22,773 nucleotides of DNA. Origin: Sphingobacteriales bacterium. GTDB taxonomy: Bacteria; Bacteroidota; Bacteroidia; Sphingobacteriales; Sphingobacteriaceae. The DNA is taken from positions 1 to 22,773 of the forward strand of contig JAGVEE010000248.1 of the NCBI GenBank assembly GCA_020058405.1. The letters run 5' to 3'. This document shows, one piece after another, positions 16,620 through 22,708 of this stretch (position 1 is the stretch's first letter; every line of letters begins with the position of its first letter). Position numbers and translations under genes: made by a program. A model generated the notes under the pieces. It was not told the origin of the DNA and did no database searches. It saw only the letters and a program-made list of their open reading frames with translations.

Positions 16620-17348
16620 TTACAAATCAGAAATTTGTTTTTTTATTTTGTAGTAGTTTAATCTAAACAAATCAAATAACAATGCAAATAGTAAAACAAT
16701 GGCAGCTAAGATTAAGGTTGCTTCTTGTATATATCTAAACAAATACCCGCCAGTAATTCCTCCAATCAAGAAAAACAGGATAATTGTTAAACGCAATTTA
16801 ATGCTTTTAACTAATTTATTTTTGTCTTGAACATTAGAATAAAAAAATATTTGTGATATTTCTATTCCTAAATCTGTAAATAATCCTGTGAGGTGTGTGG
16901 TTCTAACTGTCGATTCAGAAATTTGTGTTACTAATGAATTTTGCATACCCATTGCAAAAAGTAAAATTGAAGCGATACTAGTACTTGATATTTGTTCATC
17001 AGAATAAAACAAATAAGAACCCATAGTAAATAATATTATAATTTCTATGGAGATTGGTAAGGCGTGAGAACTTTTTTTCTCTTTTTGATTCAAAAATTCT
17101 GTTAATAAGCTAGAGAAAAAAGATCCAAATAAAAAGGACAATATAAACAGCAAAAAATTTAGTGCTAATTGATATTGTCCTTGTGTTAGCTCTTCTGCAA
17201 AAAATGCAAAATGCCCGGTTACATTAGTTGTTAAAATGCCAATTGATAAAACTCCTGTTACGTTTATTAAACCAGCATTTGCAGATAGCAATGCAGCGAG
17301 CAACATGTTATGTTTGTAAGTTCTGTTCTTTCCTTTGTGTCGAAACAT
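16620..17348 (-). CDS. DUF1275 (YoaK) family membrane protein
   Basis: This 242-residue polytopic protein has about six membrane segments and the DUF1275 pattern: LAALLSANAGLINVTGVLSI, then LTTNVTGHFAFFAEEL (family form MTGN), then the mid-protein ILLFAMGMQNSLVTQISEST and VRTTHLTGLFTDLGIEIS. These repeats are diagnostic. The family is widespread and its transport or other activity is unknown. The ATG at 17346-17348 follows the SRPBCC gene by one base (TAA-A-ATG). It is the second gene of the cluster; the next begins 13 bp after its stop. Confidence 0.88.
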   Translation of the reverse strand: MFRHKGKNRTYKHNMLLAALLSANAGLINVTGVLSIGILTTNVTGHFAFFAEELTQGQYQLALNFLLFILSFLFGSFFSSLLTEFLNQKEKKSSHALPISIEIIILFTMGSYLFYSDEQISSTSIASILLFAMGMQNSLVTQISESTVRTTHLTGLFTDLGIEISQIFFYSNVQDKNKLVKSIKLRLTIILFFLIGGITGGYLFRYIQEATLILAAIVLLFALLFDLFRLNYYKIKKQISDL

Positions 17349-17349
17349 T

Positions 17350-17886
17350 TTATTTCGACATTAAAACAGAGTCTAATCTACGCATATTACCATCTATATC
17401 TTTTTTCAACATTTTTTCGACTATAGGCATCATCAAATTCATAGGAAATGGCATTTTACTTCTAAAGCCGTTGGTAACTTTTGTATGTGAACTATCAATT
17501 GCTTCAAATGTAGTAAATGCAGTATCTGTAGCTTCAAATGGAACTTTAAAACGCAATTCATAATCGATGCGTTTGTTTTCTTCCATTGAAATTATTTCTT
17601 GTTGCCCAATACCTACTTCATCCATTTCGCTTTCCCAAGAAGAGTATGCACCAACGGTTCCGTCGGTACCCACATAACTAACTTTTACATTCGGGTCTAA
17701 CATTACCCATTTGCTGTAATATTTTTGGTTCTCAATAATTTTTACAAACTCATATACTTCAGAGATAGGTTTGTTAATAATTATTTCCGACTCTAGATTC
17801 ATTTTTTTTGGTAATACTCCTGCAGCAATTAATGCTACGACTAAAATACCAAGTACTACGAAAAGTAAAGTTTTTAGAATTTTCAT
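17350..17886 (-). CDS. Membrane-anchored SRPBCC (START-like) protein
   Basis: This 178-residue protein has an N-terminal hydrophobic segment (LKTLLFVVLGILVVALIAAG, about 4-23), then a helix-grip (polyketide cyclase/START-like) domain. Recognisable features are SEIIINKPISEVYEFVKIIE, YYSKWVMLDP, GTVGAYSSWE and the final helix MPIVEKMLKKDIDGNMRRLD. Such domains bind hydrophobic ligands in a deep cavity. The anchor suggests the domain faces the periplasm. It is the first gene of the leftward membrane-protein cluster, and DUF1275 starts one base after its stop. The 59-bp spacer upstream has no TAnnTTTG box, so the cluster may depend on read-through from the NlpC/P60 gene or on a non-consensus promoter. 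Confidence 0.85.
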   Translation of the reverse strand: MKILKTLLFVVLGILVVALIAAGVLPKKMNLESEIIINKPISEVYEFVKIIENQKYYSKWVMLDPNVKVSYVGTDGTVGAYSSWESEMDEVGIGQQEIISMEENKRIDYELRFKVPFEATDTAFTTFEAIDSSHTKVTNGFRSKMPFPMNLMMPIVEKMLKKDIDGNMRRLDSVLMSK

Positions 17887-17923
17887 AAGATTGGGGGTTT
17901 TGGTTGATTAAAGTTAAAACTTA

Positions 17924-17941
17924 TTTTCGAAGATTCGAAAA
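17924..17941. repeat. Short palindrome between the NlpC/P60 and SRPBCC genes
   Basis: TTTTCGAA and TTCGAAAA surround two bases, giving an 8-bp perfect inverted repeat in the 59-bp spacer. It could be an operator for the downstream five-gene cluster or a weak terminator for the NlpC/P60 gene. There is no strong T-run on the minus strand. Confidence 0.35.
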
Positions 17942-17945
17942 GGGA

Positions 17946-18560
17946 TTAATCTCTTACAACTTCCACCACTTCCGTTGCACTTTTTAATCGGCCAGCTTTA
18001 AAGAAATATCTCCTGTAATAATCTTCACGTAAGTCGGATACTATTACTCCAGAAGATGTAGAAGCATGCACAAATTTATTATTGCCTAAGTAAACGCCCA
18101 CATGCGATACTTGACCGCGTCTAATTCTGAAAAACACTAAATCACCTTCTTTCATCTCTTCTTTAGAAATAGGGTTAGTCATTTTATACATACTTCGCGA
18201 ATCACGTGGCAAGCTTCTTTTGTACACTTTTTCGTATATAACCCCAGCAAATCCAGAGCAATCGATGCCTTTTTTACTTTCCCCGCCATATCTATATCGG
18301 GTACCTAGCCACTCGTACATTTGATAGTACAATTCTAAATTTGCCGAAGTATCTATATTTAAACCTGTTTTTTGGGCGTGAAACTGAAAACGCAAGGTGT
18401 CGGGGTCTAACACACCTTTGTCTTTAACTACCTCTTTCTCTGCCACATCGGGTAATTTATACTTTCGATTTTTAGTCTTCCCAAATTGAGCGAAACCGAA
18501 CTGCTGTCCAATGCACATAATCAAAATAACTAAAAAAGCAGCTTTAAATCCTCTATTCAT
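17946..18560 (-). CDS. NlpC/P60 (C40) cell-wall endopeptidase
   Basis: This exported 204-residue peptidoglycan hydrolase has a signal peptide (FKAAFLVILIMCIGQQFGFA). A linker of about 50 residues is followed by the C40 papain-like domain. The catalytic residues are Cys101 (GIDCSGF), His153 (VSHVGVYLGN) and His165 (KFVHAS). The entry motif WLGTRYRYGGESKKG is typical. The enzyme would cleave D-Glu-DAP bonds in stem peptides. I chose the ATG at 18558-18560 because GGAGGAG lies about 9 bases upstream, unusual here, and a -7 box lies between it and an upstream in-frame ATG at 18596, which would not be transcribed. The gene may have its own transcript, or may lead the SRPBCC cluster. Confidence 0.93.
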   Translation of the reverse strand: MNRGFKAAFLVILIMCIGQQFGFAQFGKTKNRKYKLPDVAEKEVVKDKGVLDPDTLRFQFHAQKTGLNIDTSANLELYYQMYEWLGTRYRYGGESKKGIDCSGFAGVIYEKVYKRSLPRDSRSMYKMTNPISKEEMKEGDLVFFRIRRGQVSHVGVYLGNNKFVHASTSSGVIVSDLREDYYRRYFFKAGRLKSATEVVEVVRD

Positions 18561-18568
18561 GTATAAAT

Positions 18569-18575
18569 CTCCTCC
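18569..18575 (-). promoter_or_regulatory. Consensus Shine-Dalgarno site of the NlpC/P60 gene
   Basis: The minus strand reads GGAGGAG 8 bases before the chosen ATG. It is one of very few strong ribosome-binding sites in the window and decides the start codon. Confidence 0.7.
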
Positions 18576-18583
18576 AAGGATTT

Positions 18584-18591
18584 CAAAAATA
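18584..18591 (-). promoter_or_regulatory. Bacteroidota -7 box for the NlpC/P60 gene
   Basis: The minus strand reads TATTTTTG (TAnnTTTG) 23 bp upstream of the ATG at 18560. Initiation just downstream would leave the Shine-Dalgarno site in the leader. Confidence 0.4.
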
Positions 18592-18739
18592 CACATCTTT
18601 CTTTAAAATTCCGACTCCAAACTAAGTGTAAGAGATACACTAATAAAAAATGCCAATTTTAGCCTTGTTTTTAAATATTTTTCGCATTTTAGAACTCTGT
18701 AAGAATTGCAGGAAGATTTACTTTTTAGCATTTTATTGA

Positions 18740-18747
18740 TAGATTTG
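18740..18747 (+). promoter_or_regulatory. Bacteroidota -7 box for pdhA
   Basis: TAGATTTG matches TAnnTTTG 26 bp upstream of the ATG at 18774 and is identical to the box of the DinB operon. TTA occurs at the -33 spacing rather than TTG. Confidence 0.5.
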
Positions 18748-18773
18748 CGATTCTATTGTATAAACAAAAAAAT

Positions 18774-19766
18774 ATGGCAGTTAAGATTACAAAAGAAACT
18801 TATTTAAACTGGTACGAATCGATGTTATTGATGCGTAAGTTCGAAGAGAGAGCTGGGCAGTTATACGGTCAACAAAAAATACGTGGGTTTTGCCATTTAT
18901 ATATTGGGCAAGAGGCGGTAGTTGCAGGTGCAATGTCTATTTTAAGAAAAGAAGATGGAATGATTACTGCCTATCGTGATCATGCACATGCTATTGCAAA
19001 AGGGGTTACTCCAAATGCAGTGATGGCCGAATTGTTTGGAAAGGCAACCGGTTGTTCTAAAGGCAAGGGCGGTTCTATGCACATGTTTGATGCAGAATGT
19101 AATTTCTTCGGTGGACATGGAATTGTTGGAGGACAAATTCCTCTAGGAGCAGGTATTGCTTTTGCAGAACAATATAAGGGTACAGATAATGTGTGTGTTT
19201 GTTATATGGGTGATGGTGCTGTGCGCCAAGGAGCCTTAAATGAAACCTTTAACATGGCTATGCTTTGGAAGTTACCTGTAATTTTTATTTGCGAAAATAA
19301 CGGGTATGCTATGGGAACATCCGTTTCTCGTACTACAAACATGACAGATATTTACAAAATAGGATTAGGTTTTGATATGCCTTGTGCACCAGTAGATGGA
19401 ATGAGTTGCGAAGCAGTTCATGGAGCGATGGATGAAGCAATTGATCGTGCAAGAAGAGGCGACGGACCAACATTTTTAGAAATAAAAACGTATAGATACA
19501 AAGGACACTCAATGTCTGACCCTGCTAAATACCGTTCTAAAGATGAAGTAGAAGATTACAAACAAAAAGATCCTATTGAGCAAGTAAAAGCTACTATATT
19601 GAAAAAGAAATATGCTGATGAAAAATGGTTAGAAGAAATTGAAGCGAAAATAAAAGACATTGTAGAAGAGTCTGTAAAATTTGCAGAAGAGTCGCCTTAT
19701 CCAGAAGTATCAGAATTATATACAGATGTATATGTTCAAAGCGACTATCCATATATAATGGACTAA
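18774..19766 (+). CDS. pdhA: Pyruvate dehydrogenase E1 component, alpha subunit
   Basis: This is the 330-residue alpha subunit of the heterotetrameric E1 of the pyruvate dehydrogenase complex, which decarboxylates pyruvate with thiamine diphosphate. The ThDP motif is GDG (146-148) through ENN (174-176). Other signatures are YRDHAHAIAKGV, GCSKGKGGSMHMFD, GGHGIVGGQIPLGAGIAFAE and the regulatory-loop region YRYKGHSMSDPAKYRSKDEV (about 242-261). I chose the ATG at 18774 (MAVKITKETY) over an in-frame TTG at 18756. The beta subunit does not follow. Instead pdhC lies 121 bp downstream, an arrangement I recall in other Bacteroidota with pdhB elsewhere. The branched-chain oxoacid E1 alpha is a less likely alternative. 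Confidence 0.95.
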   Translation: MAVKITKETYLNWYESMLLMRKFEERAGQLYGQQKIRGFCHLYIGQEAVVAGAMSILRKEDGMITAYRDHAHAIAKGVTPNAVMAELFGKATGCSKGKGGSMHMFDAECNFFGGHGIVGGQIPLGAGIAFAEQYKGTDNVCVCYMGDGAVRQGALNETFNMAMLWKLPVIFICENNGYAMGTSVSRTTNMTDIYKIGLGFDMPCAPVDGMSCEAVHGAMDEAIDRARRGDGPTFLEIKTYRYKGHSMSDPAKYRSKDEVEDYKQKDPIEQVKATILKKKYADEKWLEEIEAKIKDIVEESVKFAEESPYPEVSELYTDVYVQSDYPYIMD

Positions 19767-19790
19767 TAAAAGTTATTAGTTAATAAGAAA

Positions 19791-19842
19791 TTGAGTTATT
19801 TAGTTGAACTTACTTATTATACTAATTAACCAAATAACTTAA
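19791..19842 (+). repeat. Long AT-rich stem-loop in the pdhA-pdhC spacer
   Basis: TTGAGTTATTTAGTT (19791-19805) pairs with AACCAAATAACTTAA (19828-19842), with one G-U pair and one mismatch over 15 positions and a 22-base loop. There is no T-run after it, so it is not a standard terminator. It may stabilise or process the pdhA-pdhC transcript. Confidence 0.5.
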
Positions 19843-19867
19843 TAACTAATTAACCAATAACTCAATA
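19821..19867 (+). repeat. Two-copy tandem repeat of about 24 bp before pdhC
   Basis: Copy one (19821-19844) and copy two (19845-19867) both begin ACTAATTAACC and continue (A)AATAACTYAATA. They differ by a one-base length change and one substitution, and are directly adjacent. The first copy supplies the 3' arm of the stem-loop, and the second can compete for the same 5' arm. Confidence 0.75.
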
Positions 19868-19887
19868 ACAATTTATAAATAAAAAAG

Positions 19888-21129
19888 ATGGCTGAAGTAG
19901 TAAGAATGCCGAAGATGAGCGATACAATGACTGAAGGTGTATTGGCTAAATGGCATAAGAAAGTTGGAGATAAAGTAAAGTCGGGCGACTTAGTTGCTGA
20001 GGTAGAAACGGATAAAGCAACCATGGATTTTGAATCTTTCCAAGAAGGTACAGTTTTATATATAGGTGTGGAAGAAGGCAAAGCAGTACCCGTTGATGGT
20101 ATTATTGCAGTGTTTGGAAAAGAAGGGGAAGATTATAAAAGTTTATTGACAGATGCACCTGCAGCTCCTGCAGCAGTTGAAGCGCCAGTAAGTACAGCAA
20201 AAACAGAAACTCCAGCGGCTATAGCAGAAGTAACATCATCTGCAGCTACGTCATCAAATGATGCAAGAGTAAAAGCATCACCTTTAGCGAAAAAATTAGC
20301 AGAAGAAAAAGGCATTGACTTATCACAAATAAAAGGCTCTGCAGAAAACGGCAGGATTATAAAAAAAGATGTAGAAAGTTTCCAGCCAGGAACTTCAAGT
20401 TCATCAACAAAACAAAACACGATATCTATACCAGCATTTGTTGGACAAGAAAAATATACTGAAGTACCTGTTTCGCAAATGCGCAAAGTAATTGCAAAAC
20501 GATTAGCAGAAAGCAAATTCTCTGCACCACATTTTTATTTAAAAATGACGGTTGATATGAGTGCTGCAATGGATGCGCGTACTAAAATGAACGAAGTAGC
20601 TCCAATTAAAATTTCATTTAACGACATCGTATTAAAAGCAGTTGCAGTTGCATTGAAACAACATCCAAATGTAAACTCATCATGGTTAGGCGATAAAATC
20701 CGTTACAACGAGCACGTAAATATTGGAGTTGCAGTAGCAGTTGAAGATGGTTTATTGGTTCCTGTAGTTAGATTTGCTGATGGCAAATCATTGTCGCACA
20801 TATCTGCAGAAGTAAAAGATTTTGCACAAAAAGCAAAAGATAAAAAATTACAACCAAGCGATTGGGAAGGCTCAACATTTACGATATCTAACTTAGGCAT
20901 GTTTGGCATCGACGAATTTACGGCAATTATAAATCCACCAGATGCATGTATACTTGCAGTTGGCGGAATACAAGCTGTGCCTGTAGTTAAAAACGGACAA
21001 GTAGTTCCAGGAAACATAATGAAATTAACACTTTCATGCGACCATAGAGTGGTAGACGGAGCTACTGGAGCAGCTTTTTTACAAACGCTAAAATCTTTAT
21101 TAGAAGAACCAGTAAGATTATTGGTTTAA
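19888..21129 (+). CDS. pdhC: Dihydrolipoyllysine acetyltransferase, E2 of pyruvate dehydrogenase
   Basis: This 413-residue E2 core protein transfers acetyl groups from lipoamide to CoA. It has one lipoyl domain (about 1-80) with the lipoylated Lys43 in ETDKATMDFES. An Ala/Pro/Thr-rich hinge runs over about 88-126 (DAPAAPAAVEAPVSTAKTE). A peripheral-subunit-binding domain covers about 127-163 (RVKASPLAKKLAEEKGIDLS). The acyltransferase core starts near 190 and ends with the catalytic motif DHRVVDG (His386, Asp390). One lipoyl domain is fewer than in many E2 proteins, but common. The ATG is at 19888, after the repeat-rich spacer behind pdhA. Transcription probably ends at the hairpins near 21191-21231. 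Confidence 0.95.
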   Translation: MAEVVRMPKMSDTMTEGVLAKWHKKVGDKVKSGDLVAEVETDKATMDFESFQEGTVLYIGVEEGKAVPVDGIIAVFGKEGEDYKSLLTDAPAAPAAVEAPVSTAKTETPAAIAEVTSSAATSSNDARVKASPLAKKLAEEKGIDLSQIKGSAENGRIIKKDVESFQPGTSSSSTKQNTISIPAFVGQEKYTEVPVSQMRKVIAKRLAESKFSAPHFYLKMTVDMSAAMDARTKMNEVAPIKISFNDIVLKAVAVALKQHPNVNSSWLGDKIRYNEHVNIGVAVAVEDGLLVPVVRFADGKSLSHISAEVKDFAQKAKDKKLQPSDWEGSTFTISNLGMFGIDEFTAIINPPDACILAVGGIQAVPVVKNGQVVPGNIMKLTLSCDHRVVDGATGAAFLQTLKSLLEEPVRLLV

Positions 21130-21175
21130 ACTCTAAAAATTACTCACCCGAAATAGCGTTTAATCGCTTATAACA

Positions 21176-21240
21176 AAGAAAAGTTTATTTTAAGCAGGTT
21201 TTTTAAAAAACCTGCTTATGTGCAGTTTTTTGGTGGCACG
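21176..21240 (+). repeat. 65-nt intergenic element, copy 1
   Basis: The element starts AAGAAAAGTTTATT, contains a stem-loop, and ends GCAGTTTTTTGGTGGCACG. It aligns without gaps to 22709-22773 with 54 of 65 identical bases by hand count. Both copies lie downstream of plus-strand genes in the same orientation. Confidence 0.85.
21191..21231 (+). terminator. Probable intrinsic terminator of pdhC within the element
   Basis: A perfect 28-nt palindrome spans 21191-21218 (arm TAAGCAGGTTTTTT). An alternative overlapping hairpin pairs AAAAAACCTGC (21205-21215) with GCAGTTTTTT (21222-21231), with one bulged C, and ends in a T-run. The second fold is terminator-like; the two cannot form at once. Confidence 0.6.
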
Positions 21241-21278
21241 ACTTAAGTGGTGGCATGACTTAAGTCGTGCCACCAAAA
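21228..21278. repeat. Long hairpin made of three half-copies of GGTGGCAYGACTTAAGT
   Basis: GGTGGCACGACTTAAGT (21232-21248) is repeated as GGTGGCATGACTTAAGT (21249-21265). It also appears inverted as ACTTAAGTCGTGCCACC (21258-21274), overlapping the second copy at its central ACTTAAGT. With flanking T4 and A4 the outer stem is a perfect 21 bp around a 9-base loop. The inner copy can fold alone as a 13-bp stem with one wobble. Confidence 0.85.
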
Positions 21279-21379
21279 TTTATTGATTCAAAATTATTTT
21301 CAGTAAATTACTTTAGTATTCTAAACTATTTCCTAAACTTTACGTCATACCCCTAAAATTAACCCTAACCCTAACTCGT

Positions 21380-22573
21380 ATGAAGCGATTACTCGTAGTA
21401 TCAATGCTTTTGTGCATTGCCTTTACATTTCAACAATGTTCTAAAAAAGAAGATTCTATTACAAACACAACGGTGGCTTATGCTGCAATAAAAGCTGCAT
21501 TTGGAACGAACATCGATTTAGAAAATTTAAAAAATTACGAAGGCCAAATTATACCAGCGTATATTACAAAGGATAATACCACCACAAATCCAATTAATAA
21601 TGCGAAGGCTACTATTGGTCGTGTGTTGTTTTATGATAAAAAATTAAGCATCGATAATACTATTGCATGTGCAAGTTGCCATCAACAACAGTTTGCTTTT
21701 GGCGATACAAGTTTGGCTAGTAATGGAGTAAGTTCAGGTAAAACTGGTCGTCACTCGATGCGTTTAGTAAATGCTCGCTTTTCTAGAGAGGCAAAATTCT
21801 TTTGGGACGAACGCGCTGCAACATTGGAAGCTCAAACTACAAAACCAATTCAAGATCATGCTGAGATGGGTTATAGTGGTATAGACGGACGTCCAGATAT
21901 TTCAGTATTGTTAACTAAATTAACTAGTACAGCTTATTATAATGAGTTGTTTCAATTTGTATATGGAAACACTGAAATTACAGAAGCAAAAATGCAAGAA
22001 TGTTTATCGCAATTTATCAGAAGCATTCAATCTTTTGATTCTAAGTTTGATATTGGAAGAGCACAAGTAGGGAATAATAATCAGAACTTCCCAAATTATA
22101 CAGCACAAGAAAACACAGGAAAAAATTTATTTATTGCTGCGCCAGTTTTTGATGGTTCAGGAACTAGAACTGCTGGAGGACTTGGTTGTAATGGCTGCCA
22201 TAATGCACCAGAGTTCGATATAGATCCAAACAGTAGAAATAACGGAATTGTTGGAGTATTAAATGCTACCGGGTTAGATTTAACAAATACTCGTGCCCCA
22301 TCATTAAGAGATTTAGCAGGACCAAATGGTGAACCTAATGGACCGATGATGCATACTGGAATTTTGAAAACGTTACAACAAGCAATTGGCCATTATGGTG
22401 CTATTGTAATAGCTCCAGGTAACACTAATTTAGATCCTCGTTTAAGACCAAATGGTAATCCTCAAAATTTGAATTTAAATGCACAAGAAGTTAATTCGGT
22501 AATAGCATTTTTAAAAACGCTTACAGGTACAAGTATATATACCGATACAAAATGGGCGGATCCGTTTTTATAG
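21380..22573 (+). CDS. Di-haem cytochrome c peroxidase (lipoprotein)
   Basis: This 397-residue protein of the bacterial CcpA/MauG family would reduce H2O2 to water with electrons from small c-type cytochromes. The signal sequence LLVVSMLLCIAFTFQQC ends in a lipobox-like Cys20 followed by SKKEDS, so it is probably a lipoprotein facing the periplasm or outer surface. Two haem c attachment sites are seen: CASCH (97-101) and CNGCH (270-274). Family features include GRVLFYDKKLSIDNTIACAS, FWDERAATLEAQTTKPIQDH (then AEMG) and MMHTGILKTLQQAIGHYG. It starts at the ATG at 21380 and ends at a stem-loop. It is flanked by direct copies of the 65-nt element. MauG-like oxidases are the alternative; the order and length fit a peroxidase. 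Confidence 0.93.
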   Translation: MKRLLVVSMLLCIAFTFQQCSKKEDSITNTTVAYAAIKAAFGTNIDLENLKNYEGQIIPAYITKDNTTTNPINNAKATIGRVLFYDKKLSIDNTIACASCHQQQFAFGDTSLASNGVSSGKTGRHSMRLVNARFSREAKFFWDERAATLEAQTTKPIQDHAEMGYSGIDGRPDISVLLTKLTSTAYYNELFQFVYGNTEITEAKMQECLSQFIRSIQSFDSKFDIGRAQVGNNNQNFPNYTAQENTGKNLFIAAPVFDGSGTRTAGGLGCNGCHNAPEFDIDPNSRNNGIVGVLNATGLDLTNTRAPSLRDLAGPNGEPNGPMMHTGILKTLQQAIGHYGAIVIAPGNTNLDPRLRPNGNPQNLNLNAQEVNSVIAFLKTLTGTSIYTDTKWADPFL

Positions 22574-22580
22574 CGTTATT

Positions 22581-22621
22581 ATTTGTACTCTTTTAATTGA
22601 TAGAAAAAGAGTACAAATTTT
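22581..22621 (+). terminator. Probable intrinsic terminator of the peroxidase gene
   Basis: A 14-bp perfect stem pairs ATTTGTACTCTTTT (22581-22594) with AAAAGAGTACAAAT (22605-22618) around a 10-base loop. It starts 7 bases after the stop codon and is followed by a short T-rich stretch. Confidence 0.7.
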
Positions 22622-22708
22622 AAATTTAACTGAGGTTACATTTCTATATTTAATTTAAGAGTTAAAGCAAGCCTGAATGTTAAAGGGTAGTTATTGAAGC
22701 AATAAAGC

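Larger units (their letters stand above)
21130..21379. other. Structured intergenic region between pdhC and the peroxidase gene
   Basis: This 250-bp spacer has no gene. It contains the first copy of the 65-nt element (21176-21240), a 28-nt palindrome, and a long hairpin built from three half-copies of one sequence (21228-21278). The last 100 bp are AT-rich with no exact TAnnTTTG box. A short AACCCT run directly precedes the next ATG. Confidence 0.8.

Noticed and set aside
17924..17941. Strong terminator after the NlpC/P60 gene
   Set aside because: The stem is only 8 bp and AT-rich with no proper T-run on the minus strand; kept as a palindrome of unknown use.
21176..21278. Insertion sequence or attachment site
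   Set aside because: No transposase, integrase or tRNA nearby and no target duplication identified; described as a repeat element only.
21361..21375. Telomere-like AACCCTAACCCTAAC before the peroxidase start
   Set aside because: Only two and a half units, directly upstream of an ATG in a bacterial context; most likely chance.
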